Shown here piece by piece: positions 1 through 12,090 of a DNA stretch of 64,000 nucleotides. This DNA is from Anastatus disparis (lineage: Eukaryota; Arthropoda; Insecta; Hymenoptera; Eupelmidae): assembly GCA_017163975.1 (NCBI GenBank), contig JAFFSR010000240.1, forward strand, positions 1 through 64,000, in the 5' to 3' direction. The position numbers were made by a program, and so were the translations under genes. Every line of letters starts with the position of its first letter. Within the stretch, counting starts at the first letter, position 1. The notes below the pieces were generated by a model that saw only the letters and a program-made list of their open reading frames with translations, made no database searches and was not told the origin of the DNA.

Positions 1-903
1 TTTTGACGCACCTAAAACACGTCGCTAATAAAGCGATAAAGAAAACGTTGCAGTTAAGTCGTCTTATGGCCAATACCAGCGGCCCGAAATCAAGCAAACG
101 ACGACTTTTAATGATAGTCACGACGTCCATCTTATTGTACGGCTCTGAAATATGGGCTAACCAAATGAGAAAAGAGACGCACCGAAGCGTACTATCTTCT
201 GTTCAAAGGAGAGGGGCTTTAGAGTCACCAGCGCCTATCGCACTGTCTCGGGACCCGCGGTGCTAGTCATCGCAGGAATCATCCCGATCGAATTACAGGC
301 GATGGAACGCAAGCGAACCTACGAACGGAAGAAAACAGAAGATGGAACTGCAATCGTTCAGAAAGAAGAAAGACAGGTGACCATGGAAACCTGGCAAAAA
401 CATGGAATCAGATGGTGAAAGGCCGATGGACACACGTGCTCATTAGGGAGCTGGCTCCATGGGTCGATAGAAGATACGGGAGGTCAACTATTACCTCACC
501 CAGTTCCTTAGTAACCACGGGTATTTCTGCGCTTATCTCAGTAAAATGGGAAAGACCCAGAGCCCGGGCTGCATCTTCTGTTTCGCGGATCGCGACGATG
601 CGTATCATACGTTTTTCGTCTGCCATCAGTGGAACGAAGAAAGACGCCAGGTTGCGAGGATATTCGAAGCGTTAACGCCAGATAACATTATCAGTGAAAT
701 GTTGTCGGCCAAAGAAAAGTGGGACGCTATGGCACTATTTGTCGAAAGCGTCCATAAGAAAGAAGAAACCGTTCTTAGATAGGGCAATCGAACTAAGTGC
801 GAATGAGGAGCGGGGAGTCAGGCTTATACCTCACCATAACCTAGAGGCAGTAGCCGGTCCTCTAGATTCGGGTGCGGAGGGTGACGACGAGGACTCGTCT
901 TGA
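1..903 (+). pseudogene. R1-clade LINE ORF2, C-terminal part (5' end outside window)
   Basis: This is the end of a non-LTR retrotransposon polyprotein, downstream of the reverse transcriptase palm. The first frame (about 3-220) reads through a region whose core (SRLMANTSGPKSSKRRLLM, then SILLYGSEIW) matches the equivalent part of the element at 1777-6923 (SRLMRNVGGPKASKRKLLM, SILLYGAEIW). The same order of blocks continues in shifted frames and ends with a C-terminal zinc-knuckle-like motif at about 567-640 (CIFC, then H and C in AYHTFFVCHQW), typical of R1 elements. An acidic tail (GDDEDSS) runs to a stop at 903. At least two frame changes are needed, so it is annotated as broken. It is a different family from its neighbour: the C-terminal tail and 3' UTR do not match. 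Confidence 0.8.
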
Positions 904-1559
904 GGACGAGAAACGAATCGTGCACCCAGGAAATGTTTAGAGATAGCGGCAAAAGCGCCAGCTTTAGCTGTGGTATGAATGAGTGTCGTTGTAAAAGCGC
1001 GAGATTGAATGTTAGTATGAGTCAGACGCGGTAGAGAGGATAGCCCCACAAGAGGCATAAGATCCATCTTAGAACAGGAGAATCAAGACTGAAGAGAAAA
1101 TTATGGACTGATTTTGCTCCTTTACAGAGCCAGTCCATACCATACCATATATATGCGATCGATTTATGCTCCCCTTTACAGAGCCGATCGCCAGGCAGAA
1201 GATAGCCTTTTAAATCATGTTGCTTATTAGGCATAGATCTATATTATTGGAAATCTGTATATTTACAGAAGAAGTCAGAAGGAAAAGGTCCAAAAGACTT
1301 AGAACGCGGTGCCACCCTGAAGTAATGTGATAAACAGTTCCGGGGTGGAACAAACGCCTGGGGATGATTGGAGAATCTCTTGCACGTCCAGTGACTGCAT
1401 TTTTTGCTATCATTAGACAGGCATGAGGATCGCGTAATTTTAGAGGTTTGCTAGTTTATCTAGAACCCCTCTCAACCGTCTGTACTCTGTTCCCGGATAT
1501 ATCCGAGCCCAGCGAACTGACGGCGGTCTGACAGCAGATTTTATTCGTTCAACCAATGG
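904..1559 (+). other. 3' UTR of the first R1-clade LINE
   Basis: No coding frame is seen between the ORF2 stop and the poly(A) tail. Two related blocks, near 1110-1137 and 1159-1190, share a core close to GCTCCTTTACAGAGCC and are each flanked by short complementary arms (GGACTG/CAGTCC and GATCG/CGATC), so they could fold as two similar stem-loops. A role in recognition of the 3' end by the reverse transcriptase is possible but only inferred. Confidence 0.5.
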
Positions 1560-1777
<218 letters not shown>

Positions 1778-2205
1778 GGAGGATAACCAGTGATCCTTAT
1801 CAGTCAGGATAAGGTGAGGGATACGCCAACTTTCAGGGTCCCAGTACCCGCCTCCTGGGCAACGTGACCGTCGCGTCAATGCTCTCTGCAGCAACGCTAT
1901 AACGATCACGGCAGATGGAAGCTCTGGCTCTAGGTCCACCTGACCCGGGTGGTAGCACCTAGTAAGGGTCCGCTCTGGGTACGAGATAGGGGTGGTTCCC
2001 CAATTATTAACCACGCGTAATGGAATATGTGTGACGATTCAACAATATTACCCCAGGTGAGTACCCTGTACAGGGAAATCTCACCTCCACTTCCGATCGG
2101 GTGCAAGCCCCGGTGGGTGGAGCCGGCGTCAAGGATTCTGGGGGGCGCCAATCTCACAATGACCACGAAGAAAAGTCGGAGAGAACCTCTCAATTAGAGA
2201 CTTTT

Positions 2206-3618
2206 ATGATACATGCCAACAGTCTGCAGGGACCAGACGGCGAATTTTGGCAGAACATTGCTGAAATCCTCCGAAGACTTCAGATCGCAGAAAAAGAAAG
2301 AGATTCCATTTTGAAAGAGATTCTTAACAAATTAGACACAGCAAAGGGGTCAATTAAACCTAATTACGTCGAAGAAATTAAGAAGGGTGTGCCTACGGCT
2401 CTAAGTAAGGTAAAAGAACTTAGAGACGAGATAAGAAGAGAAGAAAAGCAAAAGGAAAAACTCGGTGAGTTACTTTTAGGAAAACTAGCAGAAACATCAA
2501 CAGATACCGTCCATCTCAGGAAGAACCGAGTAACAAGTCAAGAAGCGGGCAAAAGAAAGCCCACAAGTCCACCAGTAGGGGACCTGCATCGAAGCAAGAT
2601 TGGCAGGACCTCAACAAGCTCTAATCTTCAAATAAGTTCTTCTAGAGGAAGATCAGTAAGTGCAACATCAGCCTATTTACAAGATGGTAAAGTACTTTCT
2701 TCACCAGCATCATCTAGATTTGCTGATTCAGAAGATAATGCATGGGAAGCTAATCCAAGAGATCGACGCAAGCGCCGACAACTTTTAAAACGAGCCGTCG
2801 AAAATAACGCTAATCTTGGAAACACCACAGTACAGATACCGGTTCAAACAGAACATCTCCAGAAAAGGACGAAGAAAAAGAATAAGAGTAAGAAGAGAAA
2901 ACCAAGACTCCCACAAGATGCCGTAATTATTAAACCGGTTGCAGGTAAATCCTTTGCAGATATCCTTAAAAATATAAATGAGACAACAATGCCTACTGAC
3001 GGACCAAAGATAGCAAAGTACACTAAGACACGAAAGGGAGATCTGCTAATCAAGTTCAAAGGAAAGAGCAACGATATTGCTGTGGCTGCAACTGCTTTGA
3101 CAGAAGCGGTCAAAGATTCGGGAGAACTACAGAACCTACCAGCTATGACAACAGTCAGGGTCTTTGATCTTAATAGTGGTACCACAATAGAACAAGTCCA
3201 GTCGGCCGTGAGGAAGACTATACCGATACTGACCACTGATCCTGTAGTCACACTTTCGCATCCGAACCAAAGAGAAAAAGTGATAGCCTTTGTTGCATTA
3301 CCCGCTGTAAACGCGGTGGCTCTTGCTGAAGCGAGATATCTCACGATCGGCCCTTTTAACTGTCGTGTAAGGGATTACAACCCAGTGAAAAGATGCTACA
3401 AATGCCTTGGATTCGGACACACCTCCTACTCCTGCAAAGGCCCAGATAGAACAAATTACTGCTATAAATGTGCTGAAGAAGGTCACAAGGCAATGGGTTG
3501 CGTAAATGAAGAAAAATGCATTGCCTGCAAGGACGCAGGAAGACCAGCAGAGGAGATAAAGCACCGTCTAAGGCACAGGAAAGTGCTGGACCTATCGAGA
3601 GGCATGGGGGATGCCTAA
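2206..3618 (+). CDS. R1-clade LINE ORF1, gag-like RNA-binding protein
   Basis: The first in-frame ATG is at 2206; the frame is open from 2101, so a start further upstream is possible. The N-terminal third is charged and probably coiled-coil (many E/K/R, for example around 2400-2500). A basic, serine-rich linker follows. The C-terminal part carries retroviral-type zinc knuckles: CYKCLGFGHTSYSC, then CYKCAEEGHKAMGC, then a CIAC...H remnant, the arrangement usual for R1/Jockey-type ORF1. Such proteins coat the element RNA. The frame is uninterrupted for its whole length, unlike ORF2. The stop at 3616-3618 lies 14 bases before the likely ORF2 ATG at 3633, so the ORFs are adjacent or slightly overlapping in different frames. 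Confidence 0.85.
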   Translation: MIHANSLQGPDGEFWQNIAEILRRLQIAEKERDSILKEILNKLDTAKGSIKPNYVEEIKKGVPTALSKVKELRDEIRREEKQKEKLGELLLGKLAETSTDTVHLRKNRVTSQEAGKRKPTSPPVGDLHRSKIGRTSTSSNLQISSSRGRSVSATSAYLQDGKVLSSPASSRFADSEDNAWEANPRDRRKRRQLLKRAVENNANLGNTTVQIPVQTEHLQKRTKKKNKSKKRKPRLPQDAVIIKPVAGKSFADILKNINETTMPTDGPKIAKYTKTRKGDLLIKFKGKSNDIAVAATALTEAVKDSGELQNLPAMTTVRVFDLNSGTTIEQVQSAVRKTIPILTTDPVVTLSHPNQREKVIAFVALPAVNAVALAEARYLTIGPFNCRVRDYNPVKRCYKCLGFGHTSYSCKGPDRTNYCYKCAEEGHKAMGCVNEEKCIACKDAGRPAEEIKHRLRHRKVLDLSRGMGDA

Positions 3619-3632
3619 AATCCGCCCAAAAA

Positions 3633-6600
3633 ATGACTAAGATACTACAAGCGAATAGACGTAGCCCAGAGACTTTTGCACTTTTGCAGGTACTGGCTAA
3701 AGAAAAGAAAGTAGACATTGTCCTTGTAAGTGAAATTGGCCTAGTTAAGATAGCCGGACCGAACTGGATTACTGACAATCTCAAGAAAACAGCGGTCTGG
3801 GTTACAGAACCAGAAAATATAATTATTGACAAAGGAGGTAAGGGAAATGGATTCGCATGGATTAGGATCGGCGACATTACCTACGTTAGTTGCTACTTCC
3901 GACCTATTACTCCAGGTGAATCGGACAGTATAAATGACTATCTTGACGAACTGGAAGATACAATCCAAAATATGCAAGGTAGCATCATTCTCGGAGGAGA
4001 CTTCAACTCCAGAGCCGTTGAATGGGGATCTGGGGAAACTGACTCAAGAGGACGAAAGATTTTAGATATGACATCAAGACTTGGACTCGAGTTACTAAAC
4101 GATGGCACAACGACCTTTAGAAGGACTGGTCAAAGAGAAACAGTACCAGATATCTCTTTTGCCTCTGAAGATATAGTAGGAAAAATAAATGATTGGGCAG
4201 TTCTAGACGAATTTAATCTAAGTGATCATGAATATATAATGTTCTCCATCGGTCACCCACAACAAAGATACCAACAACAGCGGACTCCAAAATGGAATCT
4301 TGCAAAGCTGGACAAACAAAATTTGAACTCACCATCCAGCGAGGAGAAAGAGCCCTAGCAGAACTCCCAACAGAGATGGCGCAAGACGCGGAACAGCTGG
4401 TCGAAACAACCATGGAACTGATTGAGTATGCCTGCGTAACTTCAATGCCAAAGAAAAATGACAAAGAAGAAAGACTCCCAGCCTACTGGTGGAATAAAGA
4501 AATTGCGGATCTAAGAAGGGGAGTGTCAACGCCCTACGAAGAAGAAGAACGCAAAGAGCAAGAAAAAGAAATGACTGGACTGAAACAAATAGACGTAAGA
4601 ATGAAGAACGAACAGCAAGAAAACATCTGAGCGTAGCCATAAAGAAGAGTAAAACATCACACTGGAGATCACTCTGTGCCGAAGTAAATGATGACCCATG
4701 GGGCCTAGGATACAAAATTGTACTAAAGAAGCTTGGAAGTACACCAAACCACCGCCACGCGATGTCAAAGTAATGGAGGAAATAGTTTCAGCACTGTTCC
4801 CAGATCACAAAGAGAAAAATTCAGCAAACCGAAGTTAACATCGAGGAGATACCCCTGTTCACCGAAAAAGAACTGGAAACCGCGGTGGGATCTATGAAAA
4901 ATCATAAGGCACCAGGACCAGATGGCATTCCTTCAGAAGTCCTCAAGCTGGTGGCGGAAATAGCTCCATCAGTGCTACTGCGCATGTACAACACATGTCT
5001 TAAAACTGGGACTTTTCCAAAACAATGGAAAAGGCAAAAATTAGTTCTCATAGACAAAAAAAGGAGATCCAAATAGCGCATCCGGAAATCGGCCTTTATG
5101 CATGTTAGACACTGCAGGAAAGGTGCTGAAGAAGCTTATAAGACCGAGGCTCCAAGCAGCGGTTAAGGCTAGTGGTGACCTATCTGATAAGCAGTTTGGA
5201 TTCCGGAGGGAAAGTCAACAGCAGATGCAGTCTCGGTACTAAGAGAAACGTTTCGAATGGAGCAGAGAAAAAATCAACATACGAAAGAAATCATATTACT
5301 TGCTACCATCGACGTTAAGAACGCTTTTAACTCCGCTGGATGGGAAAATATTATAAACCTTCTGAGATATAAGTTCAAGATTCCCCTCTACTTACTTCGT
5401 ATGGTAGAAAGTTACCTGAATGATAGACAGCTCTTGTATGAAACCAAGGACGGTCTTAGAACTAAAAAAATATCAGCAGGGGTTGCACAAGGGTCAATTC
5501 TCGGACCAGAGCTGTGGAACATATCGTATGACGGAATCCTTAGACTAGAGCTGCCCGACGGATGCTATCTAATAGGCTATGCTGATGATCTAGCTATCGT
5601 CATCGCTGGTAAGAACAAAAGAGGAAATCCAAGAAAAACTCTCCAGTGCTATGAGAATTCTGAGAAGGTGGCTTGACGACCATGGATTAGATCTTGCGGC
5701 GGAAAAGACCGATTTAATATTCTTAACCAAAAAAGAAAAGCGAGCTTTAACAATATTCAAGAAATGCACATAGAGGATCTCGTAGTTGAGTCAAAAGAGT
5801 CTATCAAATATCTAGGATTCACCATAGACTCTAAAATGAACTTTGGAAAACACATCAAGGAAGGAGCAGACAAAGCGTCTGCAGTCACACAATCTCTTAG
5901 TCGACTTATGAGGAACGTCGGCGGTCCAAAAGCTAGTAAGAGAAAACTGCTGATGTCGGTCACCAACTCCATACTCCTGTATGGCGCAGAGATATGGGGA
6001 GAGACAACACAAAAAAAGAAGTCTATCGAAAACGAATAGCCAGAGTGCAGCGAAGGGCTGCGCTAAGAGTTTGCAGTGCATACCGCTCTGTATCAGAGAC
6101 TGCGGTATTAGCCATTGCGGGAACTATCCCAGTTGACCTATTGGCATTAGAACGCAAGGCACAGTACGAAAAAAGATGTAATGCTGAAAAAAATGGTGAA
6201 ATCTATATCAGAGCTAAAATCGCAGAAGAGGAAAGAAATAAAACCATGCAACTGTGGCAGCAAAGGTACGAGGGCAGATCACAGAGGCAGATGGACTACG
6301 CGTCTCTTACCTAGTATAAAGAACTGGACAAAAGGACTCACGGAGAGGTAAACTATTATCTAACCCAACTACTCTCTGGACATGGATACTTTCGGTCCTA
6401 CCTGTTCAAGCAGAAAAAAGGTGGAAAGCCCTTTGTGTCTCGCATGCAGACAAGCAGTGGATAATGCAGAACATACGCTCTTCATATGCAGACAATGGGC
6501 CCAACAACGACAAACACTCAGGAAAGTATCGGAGAATTCAATTCTGAAAATATAGTGGATCTCATGTTAAAAGGGGAAGAAAACTGGAATGCTGTAGCTA

Positions 6601-6655
6601 TATATGTGGAAGAAATTCTACGGACCAAGAAGCAGAAAGGCCTGGTCGACGGATA
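3633..6655 (+). pseudogene. R1-clade LINE ORF2: APE endonuclease, reverse transcriptase, C-terminal zinc knuckle
   Basis: The endonuclease domain (3633 to about 4260) shows IILGGDFNSRAVEWGS and the terminal SDHEYIMFSI, the active-site blocks of APE-type nucleases that nick the target. The reverse transcriptase follows: the HKAPGPDGIPSE block near 4903, LLATIDVKNAFNSAGW near 5300, AGVAQGSILGP near 5480 and the catalytic YADD at about 5578-5589. The thumb-like KYLGFTIDSKMNF and a C-terminal CLAC...H...C knuckle near 6440-6500 complete the R1 pattern. No RNase H was seen. The reading frame is interrupted at several places (near 4315, 4587, 4746, 4825, 5058, 5205, 5650, 6035, 6310). Three of these are cured by one added base in an A run; others are not, so this copy is probably dead or badly sequenced. 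Confidence 0.88.
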
Positions 6656-6902
6656 ATTCACTCAGAAGTTTTCAAAGAAAACACAGGACGGTTAATAAAA
6701 AAAAAAACAATGCAAACACTAACTTAGTGAAGACCAGCCATCTTGTGTAATGTTAACACGGGTCCAAGATGGAAATCTCTTTGAGGTTTAGGTAAAGAGA
6801 GGAAGGGTTTTAGTGGGTCGTACAGGTGAGGTACAGCCCCACACACCGGTTGGTCTCGCATGGCCACTGATGGTGCGGATGCGCATTTCCCCCTCTTCGG
6901 AT

Positions 6903-6922
6903 AAAAAAAAAAAAAAAAAAAA

Positions 6923-7000
<78 letters not shown>
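6903..7000 (+). repeat. Poly(A) plus (TTA)n tail of the second LINE
   Basis: Twenty-one A are followed by about 25 TTA units, repeating the junction at 1560-1776. A tRNA-like SINE begins a few bases later. Confidence 0.95.
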
Positions 7001-7012
7001 TTAATTATTGCG

Positions 7013-7380
7013 GTGGCGTAACGAATAGAGCTCTTGCCTTCAACGTGGAGGGCATGGGCTCGAATCCTGGCCAGGTACGTCTGACTGTTTTTCCGAAAGA
7101 AAAATTAGTGTATGTGCTAACAATATCGCGACTCTTAAAAAATCCGACCTCATTGGGTATCGGCTGATTGTTGGTCACAAAAGTGACTGACCATCCATCG
7201 GTAGTCAAAGATTTCGGTATGGCGTGTCAGATAGGCTAGCCTGATGTCAATGTATTAAACAGATGCTGGGTTAGATTTATCTGATATAGTCATATGAACA
7301 AAGGTTAATTAAAGTTAATTATATAGAGAACAATATCCTCATATATTAACTTATTTCTTAAAAAAAAAAATTATTATTAT
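7013..7380 (+). mobile_element. tRNA-derived SINE (family 1) with A-run and TTA tail
   Basis: The head resembles a tRNA gene with an internal RNA polymerase III promoter: a box-A-like GTGGCGTAACGAATAG and, about 40 bases on, a box-B-like GGCTCGAATCC. The body (about 7080-7355) has no ORF. The tail is ten A followed by TTATTATTAT, the same type of tail as the two R1-clade LINEs just upstream, which suggests that the SINE borrows an R1-like machinery or target. The rest of a tRNA fold was not verified, so it is not called a tRNA. Confidence 0.7.
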
Positions 7381-8874
7381 AATTATTACTATATTAATTG
7401 GAATTCGAAATTAGAACAACTGAGTTGCGAATTTATCGATCGATCGACTGAACTACCAGAAATCTTTGTTTTATATTCTATTTTGAAAACAACAATAAAA
7501 TATTAAATTTGTTCATGTGTATTTACTTACAAAGAAAATGATGGCAATTGGGCTTGGTTCTAATACATTCATTCAATGTCCTGTGGTAGGACTCTAAGTA
7601 ATTATTTGTTCTGTCCACCATATTAAAAACACTAAAAACTTCTGGAGTGATTTTTTTCATCCATTCATTCCGAAAGTAATAATTTATAAATTTTTTTCCA
7701 TTTTTCAGAATGCGTTGCTCATTTTCAAATACGGATTCAACTAAATTTTCAATTTCATTTTTATCAATTATACAAAAGAACATCGCACATTTTTTAATGA
7801 TGTCATGTCCAACATTCTCTTTAGCATTGTTTTTTATATAAAGCCGATAATCTTTAGATTTAGCTTTTCTTATGATCGCCTAAAATATTAAAATGAAATA
7901 AAACTTTAAATAAAGAAAACACTATTAGTTACAAGCAATCAGAAAAGTTATTAATTAAAAAAAACTTAAATAGCGCATCAGAAAAACAAAAAATATATGT
8001 TTAATGCAGTGATTGCCTTATTAATTATTAAACTTCCTAATGAAATTTACCAATAAAATAACTGTACCTATTACTCGTTCTAATTTTAACATGAATTGTG
8101 GCTATGTTTTTATTAAATTAAAAATTGGTGACAATTTTCTACCAGGATATGATTGCTATTATTATTCATATTTTTTATTTATTTTACATTTGTATCGATG
8201 TTTCTACCCTTTTGCACAACAAAGTTAGTAAATGAGAGACCAGATGAGGAGAATTAAACTCGCGCCATAGAGTATATGAGTCCTGCCATTAGCCTCTACT
8301 ACACCGAGTTTTACATTATACGATATAAGAAAGTTAATTTTTAAAATTATATATCTGTTAAAATATTTGGAAAGAAAATTTATATAATATATATAATTGT
8401 TTATGCAAAGTGAAATTTTTTCTGATGCAATGAACTGTAAAAGGAATTATCCTTTAATTTCGAAAAATAACATTCATTAATTGAAGAAAAGAAAAATTAA
8501 TTGGAAATAGAATAAAAATTTGGTTTTTTATAGTTGTTTGCACTTGTTAGGCGTTAAATCTAAATTTTTAAATTTTTTTTATAATTATTATTTTGATTAT
8601 TCTAAAAATGAGGAATAAAATAATTATCAATTATACCTGACAGAAATGAAAATGGCATCCCTTAACGGTACATTGAAATGAAAGTTTCAATGACTTTATA
8701 AGTGCTTTCTCAAAGTCGCAAATAGCTCTCTGAGGCTTGAAATTAGGAAACTTATTTTTATGTGTTTCCATACAGACTTGTAAGATTTGGTTGTCTTTCG
8801 ACTCATTAGTACCCATATACATGGTACTACCTATAATTAAAAATAAAAAATTTTTAAAATTATTTCTTTAAATC

Positions 8875-9037
8875 GCTTCATTTGTGCTAAAACTGCTATG
8901 CTTATAAGTGATGAAGGTTTTCCATGTGTTCTCAAACAAAACACATGTAATAGTGCTTCTATAAAGTAACAAAGACCGGGATTCGAATTCAGGCTAATAA
9001 ATTGCAAATCCATCGCTCTACCGATTGAATTTAATTA
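8875..9037 (-). mobile_element. tRNA-derived SINE (family 2), diverged copy
   Basis: Read on the minus strand, it starts with a tRNA-like head (AATCGGTAGAGCGATGGAT, then GAATTCGAATCCCGG as box B) and continues with the same body as the copies at 9738 and 56485, including the part corresponding to AACAAAACACATGT. It lies in an intron of the MULE-derived gene. No target duplication was found. Confidence 0.6.
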
Positions 9038-9737
9038 ATAAGACTGCGATATAGCATTATATACAACGTCAAAGAATATAATGCTATTCAAAATTGCGTT
9101 ATTTAAAGTTTAAATAATATAATAGTACTTTTTGATACTTGTGCGTTGAATTATAAATATTCGTGTGGTTGATATGCACGAGGGTCAGCAAAGCCGGCCT
9201 AAGTATCATAGCAATCGTACAAATATTTATAATTTAACGTACAAATATAAAAAATATTTTATGGGGAAAGTAATGTAAACTTACTACATTAAATTTCTTA
9301 CACATGACCGTAAGAACTTGCTGAATTCCTTTTATATTTGGCCTAATTTTGAACGTTCCATCAACAAAAATGTTATTTTCGTTTTGAAATTCTTGAACCA
9401 AATTTGAATCATAAAGAATCAAATGATCACTTTTTGATGACGAAGTGACAAGATACGCTTCTATCGAATGCTCTTGGTCTCCATTTTTGTAACTCAATAG
9501 ATGAGAATTTTGCTTCAAATGGTCTCCGAAAGCTTTTATACTGCTATAGTGCTTTGCGATTCCTGGGTTTTTTTTATTATTTTTTGCACGCTGTATAGTT
9601 TTTAGCATTGTAGGAAAAGACACTTCAGTTGCTAAGTCAGGATGGCTAGAAAATAGGATATTTTGTATAATATTCATAATATTCATCACAGTAGGACTCT
9701 CGTATCCCACAAAAGCTACCAGTTATTTACAATTTAT

Positions 9738-9925
9738 TTATTTATTTTTTATTTAACATCGCTGTATTTCAGTTATCATTATGATACTAATTAGTGACGG
9801 TGATTGTCAGTGTGCTTGTGAATAAAACGCATGCAAAGTACAGTGATATTTGTAGAGCGGGCTTCGAACTCAGAACCTCGAGATTACGAATCCATCGCTC
9901 TACCGAATGAGCCACTGAAGACCTC
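9738..9925 (-). mobile_element. tRNA-derived SINE (family 2) with 13-bp target-site duplication
   Basis: The insertion is flanked by ATTTACAATTTAT at 9725-9737 and 9926-9938. On the minus strand the head reads GTGGCTCATTCGGTAGAGCG with box B GAGTTCGAAGCCC, then a family-specific body, and ends in CGTTAAATAAAAAATAAATA. It lies just upstream of the DGTF exon of the MULE-derived gene. Confidence 0.85.
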
Positions 9926-9938
9926 ATTTACAATTTAT

Positions 9939-10842
9939 AAAAAGTATATCATAGGGAAATTTTTAGTATGTTTTTTCATTCTATCTTATTTAGAGCCTAA
10001 GTAGGTTTATTTAAATGTTATTTTATTTTATTGCTTTTGAGATTATTTTAAAATTATTTTGAATTTTGATTTTTATAAAATTCTAAATTAAAAAGTTAAA
10101 ACTTTCTGATAATTTTAAAAATAGTCAAAATTCCATTTGATTTGTCAATTTTTTATTCGATAATTTAAATAATTTTGATCTGTTCTAAATAAAAAAATTG
10201 TTAGCATTTTATAGAACGGAAATATATTAAGTGTATTGAAATAAATTTTAATTTTTAAATTTAAACAAATATTTAAAATTTTCAATCCAAATTAAATTAA
10301 TTATGAGTTTACGAAAAATTTCTTCTCTTCTATTTTATTACATTTTGGTACTTCTTGAATATTTAATAAATTTTCACTTCAGGTTATTTGCTAAAAATGA
10401 AGTTTGATTAATATTATCAACCATGAATAATGGTCAATGATTAATAGCAAAATTTATTAACATTTTTATGCTTTTACCGATGAACACGTACCGTGAATGA
10501 CGTAATTTCTGATCACCTAAGAGGTATTTCTGATCACATATTTACATGTAAAAAAGTAAAAGTATATTTCTTTTCACACAAACGAAGCATTTCTTACGCT
10601 CAATCTATTTTTCCTCATATATTAAAAAAAGGTTTTTCCTACTAAAATCTTAAAGATTATGATTTATAATAAATAATGATCAGAAATTACGCCCTGATAA
10701 TCAGGAACTACGTCTTTTACGGTACAAGTTTCGATAGTTGACAAACAAATGAATTTGTAGCTAAGAAGGCTAAGCCACGGGCAATAGTTTTTTTCTTTTG
10801 TTTGACAATATTTTTTTTTTAATTCAACAGAATATTTTAATC
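9939..10842. other. A+T-rich stretch, no gene recognised
   Basis: Simple A/T-rich sequence between a SINE and a foldback element; this is intron of the MULE-derived gene. No ORF with recognisable content, splice-flanked exon or promoter motif was seen. Confidence 0.6.
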
Positions 10843-10846
10843 TTAA

Positions 10847-11221
10847 GAGATGTAAAATGTAAACTACACGGGTATTCATAAATATTGACTATCTTTCTAT
10901 TTCATTGCAAAATTTTCAAGAAAGAAATGCATTAGATTGTAGTATGTACTATAAATATTATTCAGTTAAATTTTTAAATCAATTTATTCATTAGATATCC
11001 AGAGTTTTAGATTCCAATATTATTTATTAAAATTTTTCGATTTTGTAGAAGAAATCTTAACATCTTAAAAGCTAACGAATGAATTTATTTTAAATTTTAA
11101 CTGAATAATTATCATATGGTACGTACTACAAGTAAATATATTTTTTTCTGGAAATTCAACAATAAAATAGAAAGACAGATAATACTTATGAGTGCAGGTG
11201 TAGTATCAGTTTCACATCTCC
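10847..11221. mobile_element. TTAA-flanked foldback element (family A, copy 1)
   Basis: The two halves are inverted repeats of each other: the left half begins GAGATGTAAAATGTAAACTA and the right half ends in the complement of a closely related sequence. TTAA lies on both sides (10843-10846 and 11222-11225). A second copy is at 20029-20395. There is no coding capacity, so it is a non-autonomous element needing a transposase that uses TTAA targets. Confidence 0.8.
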
Positions 11222-11225
11222 TTAA

Positions 11226-11700
11226 TAAAACATTATTTCTTTTCTATAATGATGTAAAATGAAAGATTTATTTATAATTCCATGATTAAAGAAAATATTT
11301 TAGGAATGAAATTTAATCGAAAGAATTCTTTGTGAATACTTTGTGCATATTTTAAAAACTAAACAAAGCAATCATCGAGAACTTTTTATCAATATTTTCG
11401 TTTACGAAAGTATGCATGAAGAATACTTTTTTTATTCTCTCTTCTACGCCGTTTGCTTATAAAGATCTATCTATCTAAATAATGGAAACATTATCAGTAA
11501 TACATAATTTGTTATAATGATTGTTAATATCAAACGAGTAATATGAAAAAATTTTTTATAATAAATTTATGCCCTAGAGATAAAAGGGATTACTGTCGTA
11601 AATTTTCTTTTGTTTTACCTTCTTTGGTAGACTGATTGTCTTATAGAAAATAATTAAATTTTATAACTAAAATTCATAATGTTAAACAGTTTGTTGAGAT
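11226..11700. other. A+T-rich stretch, no gene recognised
   Basis: Intron sequence between the foldback element and the FLYWCH exon; nothing recognised. Confidence 0.5.
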
Positions 11701-12065
11701 TCATTTACTTGGATGATACTTGATCAAAGATTGATTTATTTGAACACCCCGGAACTGACTCGTTTGCTCTTTGTTTGATGATCTCTGTAATTTTTTTTTT
11801 TTCAAATGTTGCATGAGAGCTTTTTATGCACGAATGTTCTTCTTTTAACTCGATAGAATCAACATCATGCGATGCGTTGATATAAAGTTTGGCTTTACAG
11901 CCCTTTTTAATGCAGCCATATCTGTAATAAAAATTATCCGACGTAATATAAAAATAATTACATTTGAAAATACGCGCGTACTCTACTTCTACGATTATTC
12001 GAAGCTCAACAAACATAGAAGTCTCTTACCCTTTATATAATTGAGTAGCGTAATTGATTTTTTCG

Positions 12066-12090
12066 AGATAGAGAGAGAGAGAGAGAGAGA
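12066..12090. repeat. (GA)n microsatellite
   Basis: About ten GA units upstream of the FLYWCH exon on the minus strand; possibly in the 5' region of that gene. Confidence 0.9.

Larger units (their letters stand above)
7531..12016 (-). pseudogene. FLYWCH zinc-finger / MULE transposase-derived gene, multi-exon, 3' end missing
   Basis: Four exons are seen on the minus strand. Exon 12016-11709 encodes a FLYWCH-like finger (YGCIKKGCKAKLYI, later EHSC in place of the usual HxH). Exon about 9715-9285 ends with NIFVDGTFKIRPNIKG, the first MULE catalytic block (D in DGTF), and a GTAAGT donor. Exon 8830-8637 (acceptor TATAG, donor GTATAAT) carries RAICDFEKALI and VKGCHFHFCQ, the second Asp and the zinc-like block. 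Exon 7879-7531 (acceptor TTTTAG, donor GTAAGT) has RTNNYLESYHR, where the third acidic residue is expected. Phases fit if one A is added in the run at 8755-8759. No further exon is visible before the SINE and LINEs at 7.4 kb, so the end may have been cut off by them. Such genes are MULE-derived; domesticated function is unknown. Confidence 0.72.

Noticed and set aside
2844..3344. 166-codon minus-strand frame
   Set aside because: Shadow of the LINE ORF1 on the plus strand; hydrophobic bias comes from the lysine-rich sense strand.
3356..3877. 173-codon minus-strand frame
   Set aside because: Shadow across the ORF1/ORF2 junction of the same LINE.
7013..7085. Possible tRNA gene
   Set aside because: Only the promoter boxes are tRNA-like; the sequence continues into a SINE body with an A-rich tail.
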